Assembly (NCBI RefSeq): GCF_030386795.1
Contig: NZ_JANUQM010000013.1
Location: 62,001 to 126,000 of the forward strand
Direction: 5' to 3'
Source: Streptomyces sp. S.PNR 29
Lineage (GTDB): Bacteria > Actinomycetota > Actinomycetes > Streptomycetales > Streptomycetaceae
DNA length: 64,000 bases
Shown one piece after another: positions 62,957 through 64,000 of this stretch; position 1 is the first letter of the stretch, and the number at the start of each line of letters is the position of its first letter. Both the position numbers and the translations under genes were made by a program. A model generated the notes under the pieces. It was not told the DNA's origin, made no database searches, and was given only the letters and a program-made list of their open reading frames with translations.

Positions 62957-64000
62957 TCAGCCCTTGAGGCCCGCCATCCACGCCTCGACCTCGTCCGACC
63001 GGCGCGGCAGCGCCGCCGACAGGTTCCGGTTGCCGTCCTCGGTGACCAGGATGTCGTCCTCGATGCGGACGCCGATGCCGCGGTACTCCTCGGGCACCGT
63101 CAGGTCGTCGGCCTGGAAGTACAGGCCCGGCTCGACGGTGAGCACCATGCCGGGCTCCAGCGTGCCGTCGACGTACGTCTCCGTCCGCGCGGCCGCGCAG
63201 TCGTGCACGTCCATGCCGAGCATGTGGCCCGTGCCGTGCAGCGTCCAGCGGCGCTGCAGGCCCAGCTCCAGCACCCGCTCGACCGGACCCTCGACCAGGC
63301 CCCACTCGACGAGCCGCTCGGCGAGCACACGCTGCGCCGCGTCGTGGAAGTCCCGGTACTTGGCGCCCGGCTGCACGGCCGCGATACCGGCCTCCTGGGC
63401 CTCGTACACGGCGTCGTAGATCTTCTTCTGGATCGCGCTGTAGCGGCCGTTGACCGGCAGCGTGCGCGTGACGTCGGCGGTGTAGTAGGTGTGCGTCTCC
63501 ACGCCCGCGTCCAGCAGGAGCAGGTCGCCGGAACGGACCGGGCCGTCGTTGCGCACCCAGTGCAGGGTGCAGGCGTGCGGGCCGGCGGCGCAGATGGAGC
63601 CGTAGCCGACGTCGTTGCCCTCCACGCGCGCGCGGAGGAAGAACGTGCCCTCGATGTAGCGCTCGCTCGTCGCCTCGGCCTTGTCGAGGACCTTCACGAC
63701 GTCCTCGAAGCCGCGCACGGTCGAGTCGACGGCCTTCTGCAGCTCACCGATCTCGAAGTCGTCCTTGACCAGCCGCATCTCGGAGAGGAAGACGCGCAGT
63801 TCCTCGTCGCGCTCGGCGGTGACCTTGTCGGTCAGTGCCGCCTCGATGCCGGCGTCGTGGCCGCGTACGACGCGGACCGGGCCGGTGGCCCCGCGCAGCG
63901 CGTCCGCCAGCTCGCGCACGTCGGAGGCGGGGATGCCGTACAGCTGTTCGGCCTCGGTGAGGGAGTGGCGGCGGCCGACCCACAGCTCACCCTGGCCGTC
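62957..64000 (-). CDS. Aminopeptidase P (Xaa-Pro aminopeptidase), partial at the window edge
   Basis: 347 residues of the C-terminal part; the frame is open through base 64000. The pita-bread metalloenzyme ligands are present: Asp in LLLDAGVETHTYYTADVTRT, His in GTGHMLGMDVHD, and Glu in LTVEPGLY and RIEDDILVT. It removes N-terminal residues preceding proline. The N-terminal creatinase-like domain is only partly within the window (GELWVGRRHSLTEAEQLYGI at the edge). Confidence 0.95.
   Translation of the reverse strand, partial: DGQGELWVGRRHSLTEAEQLYGIPASDVRELADALRGATGPVRVVRGHDAGIEAALTDKVTAERDEELRVFLSEMRLVKDDFEIGELQKAVDSTVRGFEDVVKVLDKAEATSERYIEGTFFLRARVEGNDVGYGSICAAGPHACTLHWVRNDGPVRSGDLLLLDAGVETHTYYTADVTRTLPVNGRYSAIQKKIYDAVYEAQEAGIAAVQPGAKYRDFHDAAQRVLAERLVEWGLVEGPVERVLELGLQRRWTLHGTGHMLGMDVHDCAAARTETYVDGTLEPGMVLTVEPGLYFQADDLTVPEEYRGIGVRIEDDILVTEDGNRNLSAALPRRSDEVEAWMAGLKG

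Overview
The window is a piece of a high-GC actinobacterial chromosome and is almost certainly from a Streptomyces. The evidence is strong third-position GC bias, GTG/TTG starts, the sporulation pair ssgR-ssgA, a FemX-type branching enzyme, a Dyp-peroxidase/Sco/ECuC copper locus, a Rex-type operator before a cydA-cydB-cydDC operon, and repeated copies of the 14-bp Streptomyces ParB site GTTTCACGTGAAAC. From memory, gene order follows the origin-proximal core of the S. coelicolor chromosome (about SCO3901 to SCO3970). I see no insertion sequence, integrase, phage gene or CRISPR array, so this is core rather than accessory DNA.

Layout. 1-5.6 kb: the 3' part of a class A penicillin-binding protein (its catalytic Ser is within the first 25 bases), a GT87-like membrane protein, an alanine-racemase-fold protein, FemX and a small membrane protein. 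5.9-7.6 kb: rpsF-ssb-rpsR-rplI. 7.7-11 kb: a MATE exporter and the replicative helicase dnaB. 11-20.7 kb: a serine hydrolase, GNAT proteins, a divergent MarR/MFS pair, a GlcG/HbpS-like protein, a HAD phosphatase, a flavohaemoprotein, a NUDIX protein and a LysR regulator. 20.8-25.3 kb: a Cys/Met PLP lyase with ptpA, small membrane proteins, a cupin, ssgR and ssgA. 25.5-34.4 kb: a YibE/F-like protein, thiC behind a TPP riboswitch, two conserved proteins, a LacI regulator and hisC. 34.5-41.7 kb: the cytochrome bd operon and an M23 peptidase. 41.7-49.8 kb: a Cof-type HAD, an F420-type LLM enzyme, an EphD-like hydrolase/SDR fusion and a four-gene ABC export operon. 50-53.8 kb: tRNA-Ser(GCU), a second Cof-type HAD, serS and pheA. 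53.9-60.3 kb: the copper locus, reading leftwards. 60.6-64 kb: an anti-sigma-like ATPase, a secreted intradiol dioxygenase, an orphan CitG/MdcB-like protein and a partial aminopeptidase P.

The most interesting layer is not protein-coding. Six perfect and six degenerate parS sites lie across the window. Two perfect sites form the centre of 32-bp perfect palindromes in terminator positions after genes. One perfect site covers the cydDC start codon. Two degenerate sites form the two arms of an extra hairpin inserted into the thiC TPP riboswitch. Three separate intergenic regions carry clusters of DnaA boxes (upstream of dnaB, between the LLM and EphD-like genes, and between serS and pheA). Together they suggest that segregation (ParB) and initiation (DnaA) signals are woven into the gene boundaries of this origin-proximal region.
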